Positions 31,819 through 40,283 of a stretch of 64,000 nt of DNA are shown one piece after another. The stretch's first letter is position 1, and each line of letters begins with the position of its first letter. Origin of the DNA: Pseudomonas sp. v388 (GTDB lineage: Bacteria > Pseudomonadota > Gammaproteobacteria > Pseudomonadales > Pseudomonadaceae); assembly GCF_003935425.1 (NCBI RefSeq), contig NZ_RHQN01000002.1:620001-684000 (forward strand), in the 5' to 3' direction. A model generated the notes under the pieces. That model was given only the letters and a program-made list of their open reading frames with translations. It did no database searches and was not told the origin of the DNA. A program made the position numbers and the translations under genes.

Positions 31819-31905
31819 ATGCTCAAGTTTCTGGGAAGTACCGTTGGCATCATCTTTCTGATCGGCCTGATCGTGGTGATCGCGCTGTTCAAACTGGTGT
31901 TCTGA
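31819..31905 (+). CDS. 28-residue single-pass membrane peptide
   Basis: Reads MLKFLGSTVGIIFLIGLIVV then a short hydrophobic tail ending LFKLVF. The whole peptide is one transmembrane helix with a Lys near each end. The ATG follows 'gtggagaagaac', a good ribosome-binding site, and a strong terminator lies 14 bases after the stop, giving a tidy one-gene unit. Similar peptides appear to be conserved in pseudomonads at this spot (from memory). Function unknown. Confidence 0.7.
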   Translation: MLKFLGSTVGIIFLIGLIVVIALFKLVF

Positions 31906-31919
31906 GACACAGCGAACAC

Positions 31920-31957
31920 AAAAAAGCTCGGTACATGATGTACCGAGCTTTTTTTTG
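31920..31957. terminator. Bidirectional terminator between the 28-residue gene and osmE
   Basis: AAAAAGCTCGGTACA and TGTACCGAGCTTTTT pair around a TGA loop, flanked by A and T runs, placed exactly between two converging stops. Confidence 0.9.
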
Positions 31958-31965
31958 CCATCGCA

Positions 31966-32304
31966 TTACTTGGCGCGTTCGTTCTCTTCACGTTGTTCGC
32001 AGGTCATGAAACCCTTGTTCACCACGCGGCCGTCGCTGTTGAAGCTGACGTGGTAGACCTGCTGATGGCCGTCTTTGGTCATCACGTAGTTGTTGCAGGT
32101 GCCTGGGCTGACCTTGCGCTGGACGCGGGAGGACGGCTCGCCGCCAATGGTCAGCACTTGTTGCTGCGTCATGCCGTTCTCGACCCGCTTGACCAGCGGC
32201 TCGTCACGGTAGGTGACGTAATCCACCGGGTTCTGCACGGTGGTGCTGCCGCAGCCGACCATCGTCATCAATACACAGCTTGCCGCCAGAATTTTCTTGT
32301 ACAT
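31966..32304 (-). CDS. osmE: Osmotically inducible lipoprotein OsmE
   Basis: A 112-residue SmpA/OmlA-fold lipoprotein. The signal peptide ends in a lipobox with Cys18 (MVGCGS). The fold is recognisable from NGMTQQQVLTIGGEP and GTCNNYVMTKDGHQQVYHVSFNSDGRV. In enteric bacteria OsmE is induced by osmotic stress; a stress promoter was not resolved here. The start is the ATG following 'ggagtgacaacg'; an in-frame GTG three codons upstream is disfavoured. Confidence 0.9.
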   Translation of the reverse strand: MYKKILAASCVLMTMVGCGSTTVQNPVDYVTYRDEPLVKRVENGMTQQQVLTIGGEPSSRVQRKVSPGTCNNYVMTKDGHQQVYHVSFNSDGRVVNKGFMTCEQREENERAK

Positions 32305-32502
32305 CGTTGTCACTCCGCGTGAAAGAGCCGCTTTTGGCTCGATATCGCTTGGAGCAGTGGAGCTGCGTGAGAGTTCGATTTTTGATGGCGATGAGACACC
32401 GCCTCACCTTGTCATATTCCCAGGCCTTGCCGACAAACACCGCTAAGGTTCAAAAAGTGGCTGAAGTCAATGAGCTGCAGGTTCCAGACAAGGAGGCCTC
32501 TC

Positions 32503-33393
32503 ATGGCGAAAGAACAGGCGACGCGTTACCCGTTGTTGCTGGTACCCGGCTTGCTGGGTTTCGTAAGGTTTCTGATTTATCCCTACTGGTTCGGCATCGT
32601 CAAAGCCCTGGAGCGTGGCGGGGCGACGGTGCAGCCGGTGATGGTGTCCGGTGTGAACTCCACCGAAGTTCGCGGGGAGCAATTGTTGAAGGTGATCGAA
32701 CAGACCGTTCGTGAAATGGGTGTGGCCAAGGTCAATCTGTTCGGCCACAGCCAGGGCGCGCTGACCATTCGATATGTCGCGGCGCGGCGGCCGGACCTGG
32801 TGGCATCGGTGACCTCGGTCGCCGGACCCAATCATGGTTCCGAACTGGCCGACTGGCTGGAGCGGACGTTTCCGCCAGGTACGCCGGGCGGGCGTATCGT
32901 CAACCTGGTGATCGCCGTCGCGGCCTGGGCCATCGCACTCTTTGAAACCGGTTATCGCGGGCCGAAATTGCCGATGGATGTCTCGGCTGCGCATCAGTCG
33001 CTGACCACCACCGGCGTCGCCTTGTTCAATCGGCAGTATCCGCAGGGGCTGCCCGAAACCTGGGGCGGGCAGGGCGAAGAAGTGGTCAACGGCGTTCGCT
33101 ATTACTCCTGGTCCGGCATCCTCAAGCCGGGCGTTACCAACCGTGGTCGCAACACAATCGACGGTACCAATATCGCTTGTCGAATATTCGCTCGCACGTT
33201 CACAAAAGAGCGAGGTCAATCTGATGGCATGGTCGGGCGTTTCAGTTCGCACCTGGGCACGGTCATCGGGGATGACTTTGCGCTCGACCATTTCGACATC
33301 GTCAACCAGACCTTCGGGCTGGTGGGCAAAGGCGCCGATCCTGTGCGCCTGTTCATGGAACACGCCGAGCGCCTCAAGGCTGCCGGTCTCTAG
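32503..33393 (+). CDS. Triacylglycerol lipase-like alpha/beta hydrolase
   Basis: A 296-residue family I.1/I.2-type lipase: YPLLLVPGLLGF oxyanion region, YWFGIVKAL, EVRGEQLL, nucleophile Ser83 in GHSQG, TIRYVAARRPDLVASVTSV and a late DHFDIVNQ His. The nucleophile elbow has Gln where secreted pseudomonad lipases usually have His (GHSHG). No signal peptide is present, so it may be an intracellular esterase or polyester/lipid hydrolase instead of the Xcp-exported enzyme. No lipase foldase gene is adjacent. ATG follows 'aaggagg'. Confidence 0.85.
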   Translation: MAKEQATRYPLLLVPGLLGFVRFLIYPYWFGIVKALERGGATVQPVMVSGVNSTEVRGEQLLKVIEQTVREMGVAKVNLFGHSQGALTIRYVAARRPDLVASVTSVAGPNHGSELADWLERTFPPGTPGGRIVNLVIAVAAWAIALFETGYRGPKLPMDVSAAHQSLTTTGVALFNRQYPQGLPETWGGQGEEVVNGVRYYSWSGILKPGVTNRGRNTIDGTNIACRIFARTFTKERGQSDGMVGRFSSHLGTVIGDDFALDHFDIVNQTFGLVGKGADPVRLFMEHAERLKAAGL

Positions 33394-33450
33394 CTCGTAT
33401 GGGCTTGGTTCGTAATCTGCCGATTTGCGTGTCGGCCAGGAAGTGATGCG

Positions 33451-33681
33451 ATGAGCGATAAAGAACTGTATGAAATCGAGTACACCCTTGCGGGCGAGCA
33501 CCACGTAGACGTCATCGAGAATCTGGATGTACCGATCATCGAGGTCGTGCACGAATTGGCACTGAAACACCACGTAGAGCTGGACGACGGTCCCGACCCT
33601 GAGACCGGCCTTCCCGTGGCCGGTATCACGGACGTGTCGATCCACAGTGTGGAAGGAGAAGACGCCAGCGCGCCGATCTAG
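33451..33681 (+). CDS. Small acidic hypothetical protein
   Basis: A 76-residue, strongly acidic and His-containing protein (HHVDVIENLD, LKHHVELDDGPDPETG) with no signal or membrane segment. 'aggaagtgatgcg' precedes the ATG. It follows the lipase-like gene by 57 bases and may share its transcript. Its TAG stop overlaps the convergent EamA stop within a CTAG. No family recognised. Confidence 0.75.
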   Translation: MSDKELYEIEYTLAGEHHVDVIENLDVPIIEVVHELALKHHVELDDGPDPETGLPVAGITDVSIHSVEGEDASAPI

Positions 33682-34556
33682 GTTTTGCGCATCAGCGGGG
33701 TCGTCCAGCGTTCCGCCATGACGACCCCGCATAGCGTCAGCGCGCCACCCACCAGGTGGTAAAGCGCCAGGCGTTCGCCAAGCGCCACGGCTGCGATCAG
33801 CGCCGTGGCGATGGGCATCAGATTGAAAAACAGCGTCGTGCGGCTCGGCCCCAGGCGCATGATGGAGGTCATCCACAGCCAAGGCGCAAGCATGGAGGTG
33901 GGGATCGCGGCGTACAACACCATCGGAATATTGTTGGCATTCAAGCCGACTTTGGCTGACAGCAGAAACATGGGCATCAACACCACGATGGCGACCAGAA
34001 TCTGCATGTACAACAGTTGCAGCGGCGGCAAACGCAGCTGCCATTTCTTCAACAGCGTGCTGTAGACGGCATAGGCTGCTGCGGCGAACAACACCATTGC
34101 GTCGCCTCGGTTGACGCCTTGCTCGATCAGCCCGCCCAGATTGCCGGCCGAAACGACTACCACCACACCCATGAATGAAATCATCGCGCCGAGCAAAGCC
34201 CCGAAAGTCAGGCGAGTGCCCAGGCAGGCGATAGACAGCCCCAACGCCATGATCGGCACCAGTGACTGGATGATGCCCATGTTGGTGGCGGTGGTCATGC
34301 CGGCGGCGAAATAGGCCAGGCTCTGGTACATGGCCATGCCCAGCACGCCCAGAATGAAGATCTTGCCCAGCAGCGGGCGAATGACTGCGCGGTTGGCCCA
34401 CACCGGCTTGAGCATGAAGGGGGTGAACAGCAAGCCCGCCAGCAGCCAGCGGTAGAAGCCGATCTCAGACGGGAAAATGACCTCGGACGACGCCTTGGTA
34501 ATGACGGTGTTGATGGCCCAGATCAGGATGGTCAGCAGGGGAAACGCGTATTGCAT
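33678..34556 (-). CDS. EamA (DMT) family transporter
   Basis: A 292-residue inner-membrane protein with about ten hydrophobic segments arranged as two EamA repeats (first from FPLLTILIWAINTVITKAS, second from GDAMVLFAAAAYAVYSTLLKKW). The family exports or imports small metabolites, and the substrate cannot be told from sequence. The start MQYAFPLL is preferred; 31 further in-frame codons upstream look non-native and would add a poor N-terminus. Confidence 0.9.
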   Translation of the reverse strand: MQYAFPLLTILIWAINTVITKASSEVIFPSEIGFYRWLLAGLLFTPFMLKPVWANRAVIRPLLGKIFILGVLGMAMYQSLAYFAAGMTTATNMGIIQSLVPIMALGLSIACLGTRLTFGALLGAMISFMGVVVVVSAGNLGGLIEQGVNRGDAMVLFAAAAYAVYSTLLKKWQLRLPPLQLLYMQILVAIVVLMPMFLLSAKVGLNANNIPMVLYAAIPTSMLAPWLWMTSIMRLGPSRTTLFFNLMPIATALIAAVALGERLALYHLVGGALTLCGVVMAERWTTPLMRKT

Positions 34557-34709
34557 GGGGAAACCGGCGAGCAGTGGGGGCGCAATTATCCGCCTGTTCG
34601 CGGCGAATGCCAGTCCGATGGTCGTGAAGTCGGACATAAATCGCAACATCCTTGGCTACACTCGTAGCAGGCTGCGCTGATCGGTGCGGTGGTTCTGGAG
34701 AGTCGATCG

Positions 34710-35000
34710 ATGAAGATGCTCGGTATTGCTGTGATGCTCGTTGGCCTGATGCTGTGCAATCCCGGATTCGCTGCCACCGAGCAGCAGAACAAGATGACCA
34801 CCTGTAACGCCGACGCGAGTGCCAAGGCGCTCAAGGGCGATGAGCGCAAAGCGTACATGAGCAACTGCCTCAAGGCCGCGCCGCCGGCACCCGCCACTCA
34901 GCAGGAAAAAATGAAAACCTGCAACGCGACAGCCAGCGCTCAGGCTCTCAAGGGCGATGCCCGTAAAAGCTTCATGAGCGATTGTCTCAAGAAGAAATAA
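34710..35000 (+). CDS. psiF: PsiF repeat family protein
   Basis: A 96-residue exported protein with a Sec signal (LGIAVMLVGLMLCNPGFA) and two PsiF repeats of about 30 residues, each with the pattern KMxTCNAxASAxALKGDxRKxxMSxCLK. The paired cysteines in each repeat probably form disulfides. In E. coli psiF is phosphate-starvation inducible; no Pho box was recognised here. ATG follows 'ggagagtcgatcg'. Confidence 0.9.
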   Translation: MKMLGIAVMLVGLMLCNPGFAATEQQNKMTTCNADASAKALKGDERKAYMSNCLKAAPPAPATQQEKMKTCNATASAQALKGDARKSFMSDCLKKK

Positions 35001-35052
35001 TTTTCCGCTGGCATGCCGGTTGACCTGTACATCGCGACAAACGCCGTAAACA

Positions 35053-35086
35053 GGGCACTTGCCGGGGCGTTTCCCGGTAAGTGCCC
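35053..35086. other. Strong hairpin downstream of psiF
   Basis: GGGCACTTGCCGGG (35053-35066) pairs with CCCGGTAAGTGCCC (35073-35086), 14 bp with one G-T wobble, six-base loop, no T run. It may stabilise the psiF 3' end or attenuate read-through into the transporter gene. Confidence 0.6.
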
Positions 35087-35190
35087 GGCATTGCGCAGCC
35101 GCGGCGGGTTTGCACGCTTTCCTGATAGCTGGTCCTTGGCCGTGAAGGCTGGCAGACTGCCGTCTTCTTTGTGCCGCCCGTTGAGGGTCT

Positions 35191-36201
35191 ATGCCAACGT
35201 TTTCCGCACGTCAGGTGTTAATCGCCAGCTGGATCCTGATCTTTGGCGGTTTGTTGCTGGTCTTGCCATTCAAGCTTCTGCCCAGCCTTCTGGCCGGTCT
35301 GCTGGTCTTCGAACTGGTCAACATGCTCACTCCCCAACTGCAACGCCTGATCTCGGGCGAGCGCGCCCGCTGGCTGGCCGTGGCGTTGCTGGGCACCATC
35401 GTTGTCAGCCTGCTGACGCTGGTGTTCGCCGGAGCCATCAGCTTCGTCCTGCATGAAGCCGAAAATCCCGGCGCATCGCTGGACAAGTTCATGACCCTCA
35501 TCGACCGGGCCCGCGGACAGCTGCCGCCGTTCATTGATGCCTACCTGCCGGCCAGTGCCGCAGAGTTCCAGGTGTCCCTGGGGCAGTGGCTGCAAAAGCA
35601 CGTGGGCGAGCTGCAACTGATCGGCAAGGGTGCGGCGCACATGTTCGTCACCATGCTGATCGGCATGGTGCTGGGGGCGATCATTGCCTTGCAGCGTATT
35701 TCCGAGAAACACACGCGCAAGCCACTGGCGGCGGCGCTGTTCGACCGCCTTTATCTGCTGAGCCGGGCGTTTCGCAATATCGTCTTTGCCCAGATCAAGA
35801 TCTCTCTGCTCAACACCGCGTTTACCTCGGTGTTCCTGGCGGTCGTGCTGCCGCTGTGCGGGATTCACCTGCCGCTCACCAAGACCCTGATCATCATGAC
35901 CTTCCTGCTCGGCCTGCTGCCGGTGGTCGGTAACCTGATGTCCAACACGCTGATCTTCATCGTCGGCATGTCGATCTCACTTTGGGTGGCGTTGGCGGCG
36001 TTGAGTTACCTGATCGTCATCCACAAGGTCGAGTACTTCCTCAACGCACGGATCGTCGGCGGCCAGATCAATGCCAAATCGTGGGAATTGCTGCTGGCCA
36101 TGCTGCTGTTCGAAGCCGCTTTCGGCCTGCCGGGCGTGGTGGCCGGGCCGATCTATTACGCGTACCTGAAAAGCGAATTGCAGAAAGAAGGGTTGGTGTA
36201 A
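35191..36201 (+). CDS. AI-2E family transporter (PerM/YdiK-like)
   Basis: A 336-residue multi-spanning membrane protein of the AI-2 exporter superfamily, with about seven to eight hydrophobic segments, a soluble loop at roughly 90-140 and the C-terminal PGVVAGPIYYAYLKSEL segment. The family includes TqsA and Na+/H+ antiporter-like members, so quorum-signal export should not be assumed. It is monocistronic, followed by a REP pair. Confidence 0.87.
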   Translation: MPTFSARQVLIASWILIFGGLLLVLPFKLLPSLLAGLLVFELVNMLTPQLQRLISGERARWLAVALLGTIVVSLLTLVFAGAISFVLHEAENPGASLDKFMTLIDRARGQLPPFIDAYLPASAAEFQVSLGQWLQKHVGELQLIGKGAAHMFVTMLIGMVLGAIIALQRISEKHTRKPLAAALFDRLYLLSRAFRNIVFAQIKISLLNTAFTSVFLAVVLPLCGIHLPLTKTLIIMTFLLGLLPVVGNLMSNTLIFIVGMSISLWVALAALSYLIVIHKVEYFLNARIVGGQINAKSWELLLAMLLFEAAFGLPGVVAGPIYYAYLKSELQKEGLV

Positions 36202-36212
36202 CGCGTTCCGTC

Positions 36213-36320
36213 TGTAGGAGCGACCCAGGTCGCTAAGGTGCAATGTCGGGCGATACTTTTTTCGTGGATGTACCGCCCGATCCGCCAGCAAGACGGATCG
36301 CCGCCCGCTGGCGCCTACAC
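36213..36320. repeat. REP-type inverted repeat pair
   Basis: Left arm 'gtaggagcgacccaggtcgc' and right arm 'gatcgccgcccgctggcgcc' plus 'tacac' bracket about 65 bases between two converging genes. Confidence 0.65.
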
Positions 36321-36326
36321 ATATCT

Positions 36327-37598
36327 TCACATGCAGCCGTAGCGCTTCTTCGCCTCGATTGCCAGGCCACTGCCGATGCTGCCGAAGATGTTGCCCTCCA
36401 CATGCCGGGCATTGGGCAGCATGGCCGAGACGCTGTTGCGCAGGGCCGGGATGCCGCTGGAACCACCGGTGAAGAACACGGTGTTGACCTGCTCCAGACC
36501 GACGCCCGCGTCATTGAGCAACTGAGTCACGCTGTTGCGTACTCGTTCCAGCTGGGCGTCGATGGATGCTTCGAACATCGCCCGGCTCAGGTCGACACTC
36601 AGGCCACTCTCGATCCGGTCCATCGCCACATGGCGGCTCGGTTCGTGGGTCAGCTGGATCTTGGTTTCTTCCACTTCCATCGCCAGCCAGTGCCCGGCGC
36701 GTTGCTCGATCAGCTTGAACAGCCGGTCGATGCCGCCGGTGTCTTCGATGTCGTAGCGCATGCTGCCCAGTGCCAATTGGGATTTCTGTGAGTACACCGC
36801 GTTGATGGTGTGCCAGGTCGCCAGGTTCATGTGGTGGCTGGTCGGCATGTAGGCGCCGCTTTTCATCCGGCTGCCATAGCCGAACAAGGGCATCACGCCT
36901 TGCAGGCTCAGCTGCTTGTCGAAGTCGGTGCCGCCGATGTGTACGCCACCGGTGGCCAGGATATCGTCGTGACGGTCGTCGCGGGTACGGCGCTCCGGCG
37001 ACAGGCGCACCAGGGAAAAGTCCGACGTACCACCGCCGATGTCAACGATGAGCACCAGCTCTTCGGTCTCGATGGTGGATTCATAGTCGAATGCGGCCGC
37101 GATGGGCTCGAACTGGAACGAGACTTCCTTGAAGCCGATCTTGCGTGCGACCTCGGCCAGCGTGTCTTCGGCTTCCTGGTCGGCCTGGGCATCGTCGTCC
37201 ACGAAATGCACCGGACGACCCAGCACGACCTCGTCGAATGCACGACCTGCGGTTTGCTCGGCACGCTTCTTCAGCTCGCCGATGAACAGGCCCAGCAAGT
37301 CCTTGAACGGCATGGCCGTGCCCAGCACGCTGGTGTCATGTTTGATCAGCTTGGAGCCGAGCAGGCTCTTGAGCGAGCGCATCAGGCGGCCTTCGTAGCC
37401 TTCCAGGTACTCGTGCAGCGCCAGACGGCCATACACCGGGCGACGTTCTTCCATGTTGAAGAACACCACCGAAGGCAGGGTAATCTTGTCGTCCTCCAGC
37501 GCGATCAACGATTCCACGCCAGGGCGTTGCCAGCCGACGGTGGAGTTGGACGTGCCGAAATCGATGCCACAGGCACGGGCCGGGGATTGGTCGTTCAT
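36327..37598 (-). CDS. yegD: Hsp70 family protein YegD
   Basis: A 423-residue Hsp70-like ATPase consisting of the nucleotide-binding domain only. Phosphate-1 loop GIDFGTSNS is at 11-19, phosphate-2 VDIGGGTSDFS near 205, and the adenosine motif FFTGGSSGIPALR near 380. There is no C-terminal substrate-binding domain, as is normal for YegD. Its partner and client are unknown. It lies divergently beside the CbpA co-chaperone gene. Confidence 0.92.
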   Translation of the reverse strand: MNDQSPARACGIDFGTSNSTVGWQRPGVESLIALEDDKITLPSVVFFNMEERRPVYGRLALHEYLEGYEGRLMRSLKSLLGSKLIKHDTSVLGTAMPFKDLLGLFIGELKKRAEQTAGRAFDEVVLGRPVHFVDDDAQADQEAEDTLAEVARKIGFKEVSFQFEPIAAAFDYESTIETEELVLIVDIGGGTSDFSLVRLSPERRTRDDRHDDILATGGVHIGGTDFDKQLSLQGVMPLFGYGSRMKSGAYMPTSHHMNLATWHTINAVYSQKSQLALGSMRYDIEDTGGIDRLFKLIEQRAGHWLAMEVEETKIQLTHEPSRHVAMDRIESGLSVDLSRAMFEASIDAQLERVRNSVTQLLNDAGVGLEQVNTVFFTGGSSGIPALRNSVSAMLPNARHVEGNIFGSIGSGLAIEAKKRYGCM

Positions 37599-37909
37599 GT
37601 CTTTTACGTTCCAGTCAAAAAACGGCCGCGCAGTTTATGTCAGTGAAGGGCAATTGCGTAGGGCAATGCGTCGCTAATCGATGGATACCGCTATTTGTGT
37701 CCAAGGCTTGAACTGGCGCTCATTACCCCCAATCTTCTTGGGATTGTTGCGTCGTGCGGGTGTCGAAGGTTCAACGAGCACCGAAAAGCGCCGACTGCTG
37801 TCACACTGTTCAACTTGAAGTAATCCAGACGCCTCGGAACAAGAGGATGCTGTGCGCAGGCGCCGGCACACCGGGCTGCGCTGGACAATTGGGGATGGGT
37901 GATCGTTAC
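37599..37909. other. Divergent intergenic region, yegD/cbpA
   Basis: About 310 bases that must hold two divergent promoters. No clear heat-shock (sigma-32) element, operator palindrome, REP arm or small gene was recognised. An in-frame upstream ATG at 37895 could lengthen CbpA by five residues. Confidence 0.4.
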
Positions 37910-38845
37910 ATGGATTTCAAAGACTACTACAAGATACTCGACGTCGAGCCGACCGCGGATGACAAGGCGATCAAGACCGCCTACCGCAAACTGGCGCGCA
38001 AGTATCATCCGGACGTCAGCAAGGAAGCCGGCGCCGAGGACAAGTTCAAGGAGGCGTCCGAAGCCTACGAAGTGCTCAGCAGCCCTGAAAAGCGCGCCGA
38101 GTACGACGAGATTCGCAAGTATGGCCGCCAGGGCCGTCCGTTTCAGCCGCCGCCGGGCTGGCAGAGCCGCAGCGGCGGCGGTGGCTTCGATGAGACGACT
38201 GACTTTTCGGAGTTTTTCAGCTCGATCTTCGGCGGCCGTCCGCAGCAGGGCGGGCGCACCCGCAATCCGGGTCGCAAGGGCCAGGATGTGGAAATGGAAC
38301 TGGCAATTTTCCTGGAAGAGACCCTGTCCGGCGAATCCAAGCAGGTGAGCTTCCGGGTGCCGCAGCACAGCGCTGCCGGCCAGCGCATGGCGGACATCAC
38401 CAAGACGTTGAACGTCAAGATTCCGGCCGGAGTGGCCGACGGTGAACGCATCCGCCTCAAAGGCCAGGGCGCGCCAGGTATTGCCGGTGGTGACAAGGGT
38501 GATCTGTACCTGACCATTCGCCTGGCGCCGCACCCGCTGTTCGAAGTCGAAGGGCATGATCTGGTGATCCAGGTGCCGCTGGCGCCATGGGAAGCCGTGC
38601 TGGGTACCAAAGTGGCCGTGCCGACGCTGACCGGCCGGATCAACCTGACCATCCGGCCGGACAGCCAGAATGGTCAGCGCCTGCGAGTCAAGGGTAATGG
38701 CCTGATGAGCAAGAACGGTGAGCGCGGCGATCTGTACGCGCAGTTGAAGATCGTCATGCCCAAGCACACCGACGAAGCGACCAAGGCGCTATGGCAGAGC
38801 CTGGCGGACAAGTCGTCTTTCGACCCACGAGCGCAATGGAAGTAA
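37910..38845 (+). CDS. cbpA: Curved DNA-binding protein CbpA (DnaJ class II)
   Basis: Co-chaperone that stimulates DnaK and can bind DNA. 311 residues: J domain 1-70 with HPD at 33-35, a Gly/Phe-rich linker ([14 protein letters not shown]... to FFSSIFGG), no zinc finger, and a C-terminal substrate-binding domain from about 120. The start [10 protein letters not shown] is the family norm; the frame is open 52 codons further with non-native sequence. Its usual inhibitor gene cbpM is not seen next to it. Confidence 0.93.
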   Translation: MDFKDYYKILDVEPTADDKAIKTAYRKLARKYHPDVSKEAGAEDKFKEASEAYEVLSSPEKRAEYDEIRKYGRQGRPFQPPPGWQSRSGGGGFDETTDFSEFFSSIFGGRPQQGGRTRNPGRKGQDVEMELAIFLEETLSGESKQVSFRVPQHSAAGQRMADITKTLNVKIPAGVADGERIRLKGQGAPGIAGGDKGDLYLTIRLAPHPLFEVEGHDLVIQVPLAPWEAVLGTKVAVPTLTGRINLTIRPDSQNGQRLRVKGNGLMSKNGERGDLYAQLKIVMPKHTDEATKALWQSLADKSSFDPRAQWK

Positions 38846-38861
38846 AGGCATCGGGAAATTC

Positions 38862-38986
38862 AGTAGGAACCAGTTTGCTCTGGGCGGCAATCCGACGATC
38901 TGGCGCGCAGCGGCAGCGAATGCGGACCGCAGGGTCTGTCAGGCCACCGAGTGACAGACCTTCGCCAGCAAGCTGGCTTTTACAGG
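38862..38986. repeat. REP-type inverted repeat pair
   Basis: Left arm 'gtaggaaccagtttgctctg' and right arm 'cgccagcaagctggctttta' flank about 75 bases between converging cbpA and the sensor-kinase gene. Confidence 0.6.
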
Positions 38987-38992
38987 ACGCGG

Positions 38993-40123
38993 CTAAACCC
39001 GCGGCAGCACCACACTGAAAGTGGTGCCGTCGCCGACGTTCGAGGTGACGGTGATACTGCCGCCGTGGGCGTTGACCACTTCCTTGACGATGAACAGGCC
39101 AAGGCCGAGGCTGGTTGACGGGCCTGAGGTATCGGCATTTTCACTGACGCTGCGTACCAGCGGATCGAAGATCGTGCCGATGGCGTCCTCGGCAATGGGC
39201 AGGCCCTCGTTATGCACAGACAGCTCAACGGTGTTGTCGTCGCCGATGAGCCGCACATTGATCGCCTTGTCGGCAGTGCCATGCTGGATGGCGTTGCCGA
39301 TCAGGTTCTGCAGTAACTGGCTGATACGCGCACTGTCCCAGCTGCCGTGGGCGTCGCCCTGAATATCCAGCACGGGCGCAGGCCCGTGCATTCCGGCACA
39401 GGCTTCTTCGACAGCCTCACGGCAAGCCACCGCCAGATCCATGCGCTTGCGATCCACCGGCAGGCCGGAACCCAGCCGGCTTTTGACGAACTCCAAGAGG
39501 TCCGCAACCATGGTGCCCATGTGGCGGGTGCTGTTCTTGATCTGCGTGATGTAATACCGCGACTTTTCGTCTTGCGCGGCGTTGCGGCCCAGCATCTCGG
39601 CCGACATGCTGACCGCTTGCAGTGGCGCGCGCAGGTCGTGGCCCAGAATGGCCAGGAAGATGTCGCGGGAGCGAGCGACCTGATCGGCGTAGGCCGCCGT
39701 GGACTCAGCCAGCGCTTCATCGATGGCCTCGTTGAAACGCACCACGTCCTGAAAATCATCGATCAACGGCGTGCTCAGGCTTTCGACCCACAAGCGAATC
39801 ACGCTGGCGCGCAAGTGCCGGAACTCGGAAGTCATCTGCACCAGATCGAACCCCACCTCGTGGCGCAGCTCGCCATGACTGGCAGCGGCTTCGTCGAGAC
39901 TCGGGGATTTATGGGTCTCCTCACCGCGAGCCTTGGCCATCTGTTCGCGGCGGCTCTGGGTCGTGTTCATGTCGCGGGCGGCGGCCAGCAGGATCGACTT
40001 GGCGTGGTCGCGCAGCTCCACACTGCTCATGGTATCGGCAGCCGGTTTCAGGGTCCGGGCGAAGTCTTCCCATTCATCGACGATGCGATCCACGTGATGA
40101 ACGATGAATTCGGAAAGGCGCAT
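38993..40123 (-). CDS. Cytoplasmic sensor histidine kinase
   Basis: A 376-residue kinase without membrane segments. Residues 1-140 resemble an RsbRD-type N-terminal sensor; a HisKA dimerisation domain follows with phosphoacceptor His162 in LGHDLRAPLQ. The HATPase part shows the N box NLIGNAIQH, a DPLV segment and the G2 box GLGLFIVKEVV. No response regulator is adjacent, so it is an orphan. The start MRLSEFIVHHVDRI has 'aagg' upstream; a longer frame to 40267 looks non-native. Confidence 0.88.
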   Translation of the reverse strand: MRLSEFIVHHVDRIVDEWEDFARTLKPAADTMSSVELRDHAKSILLAAARDMNTTQSRREQMAKARGEETHKSPSLDEAAASHGELRHEVGFDLVQMTSEFRHLRASVIRLWVESLSTPLIDDFQDVVRFNEAIDEALAESTAAYADQVARSRDIFLAILGHDLRAPLQAVSMSAEMLGRNAAQDEKSRYYITQIKNSTRHMGTMVADLLEFVKSRLGSGLPVDRKRMDLAVACREAVEEACAGMHGPAPVLDIQGDAHGSWDSARISQLLQNLIGNAIQHGTADKAINVRLIGDDNTVELSVHNEGLPIAEDAIGTIFDPLVRSVSENADTSGPSTSLGLGLFIVKEVVNAHGGSITVTSNVGDGTTFSVVLPRV

Positions 40124-40283
40124 GGCCGAGTACCTTGCTGAGCGACTGAAATTTTGGAGGGCGCATCTTACCGCTTGCCGATGACAGCCAACAGCGATGT
40201 TTATCGGCCAATTGTGCATTGCCTGAAGGGCAATCGTCGGCAGGTCGGAGCATGAGCCGAATCTCATGCCCCGTTTGCACGGC

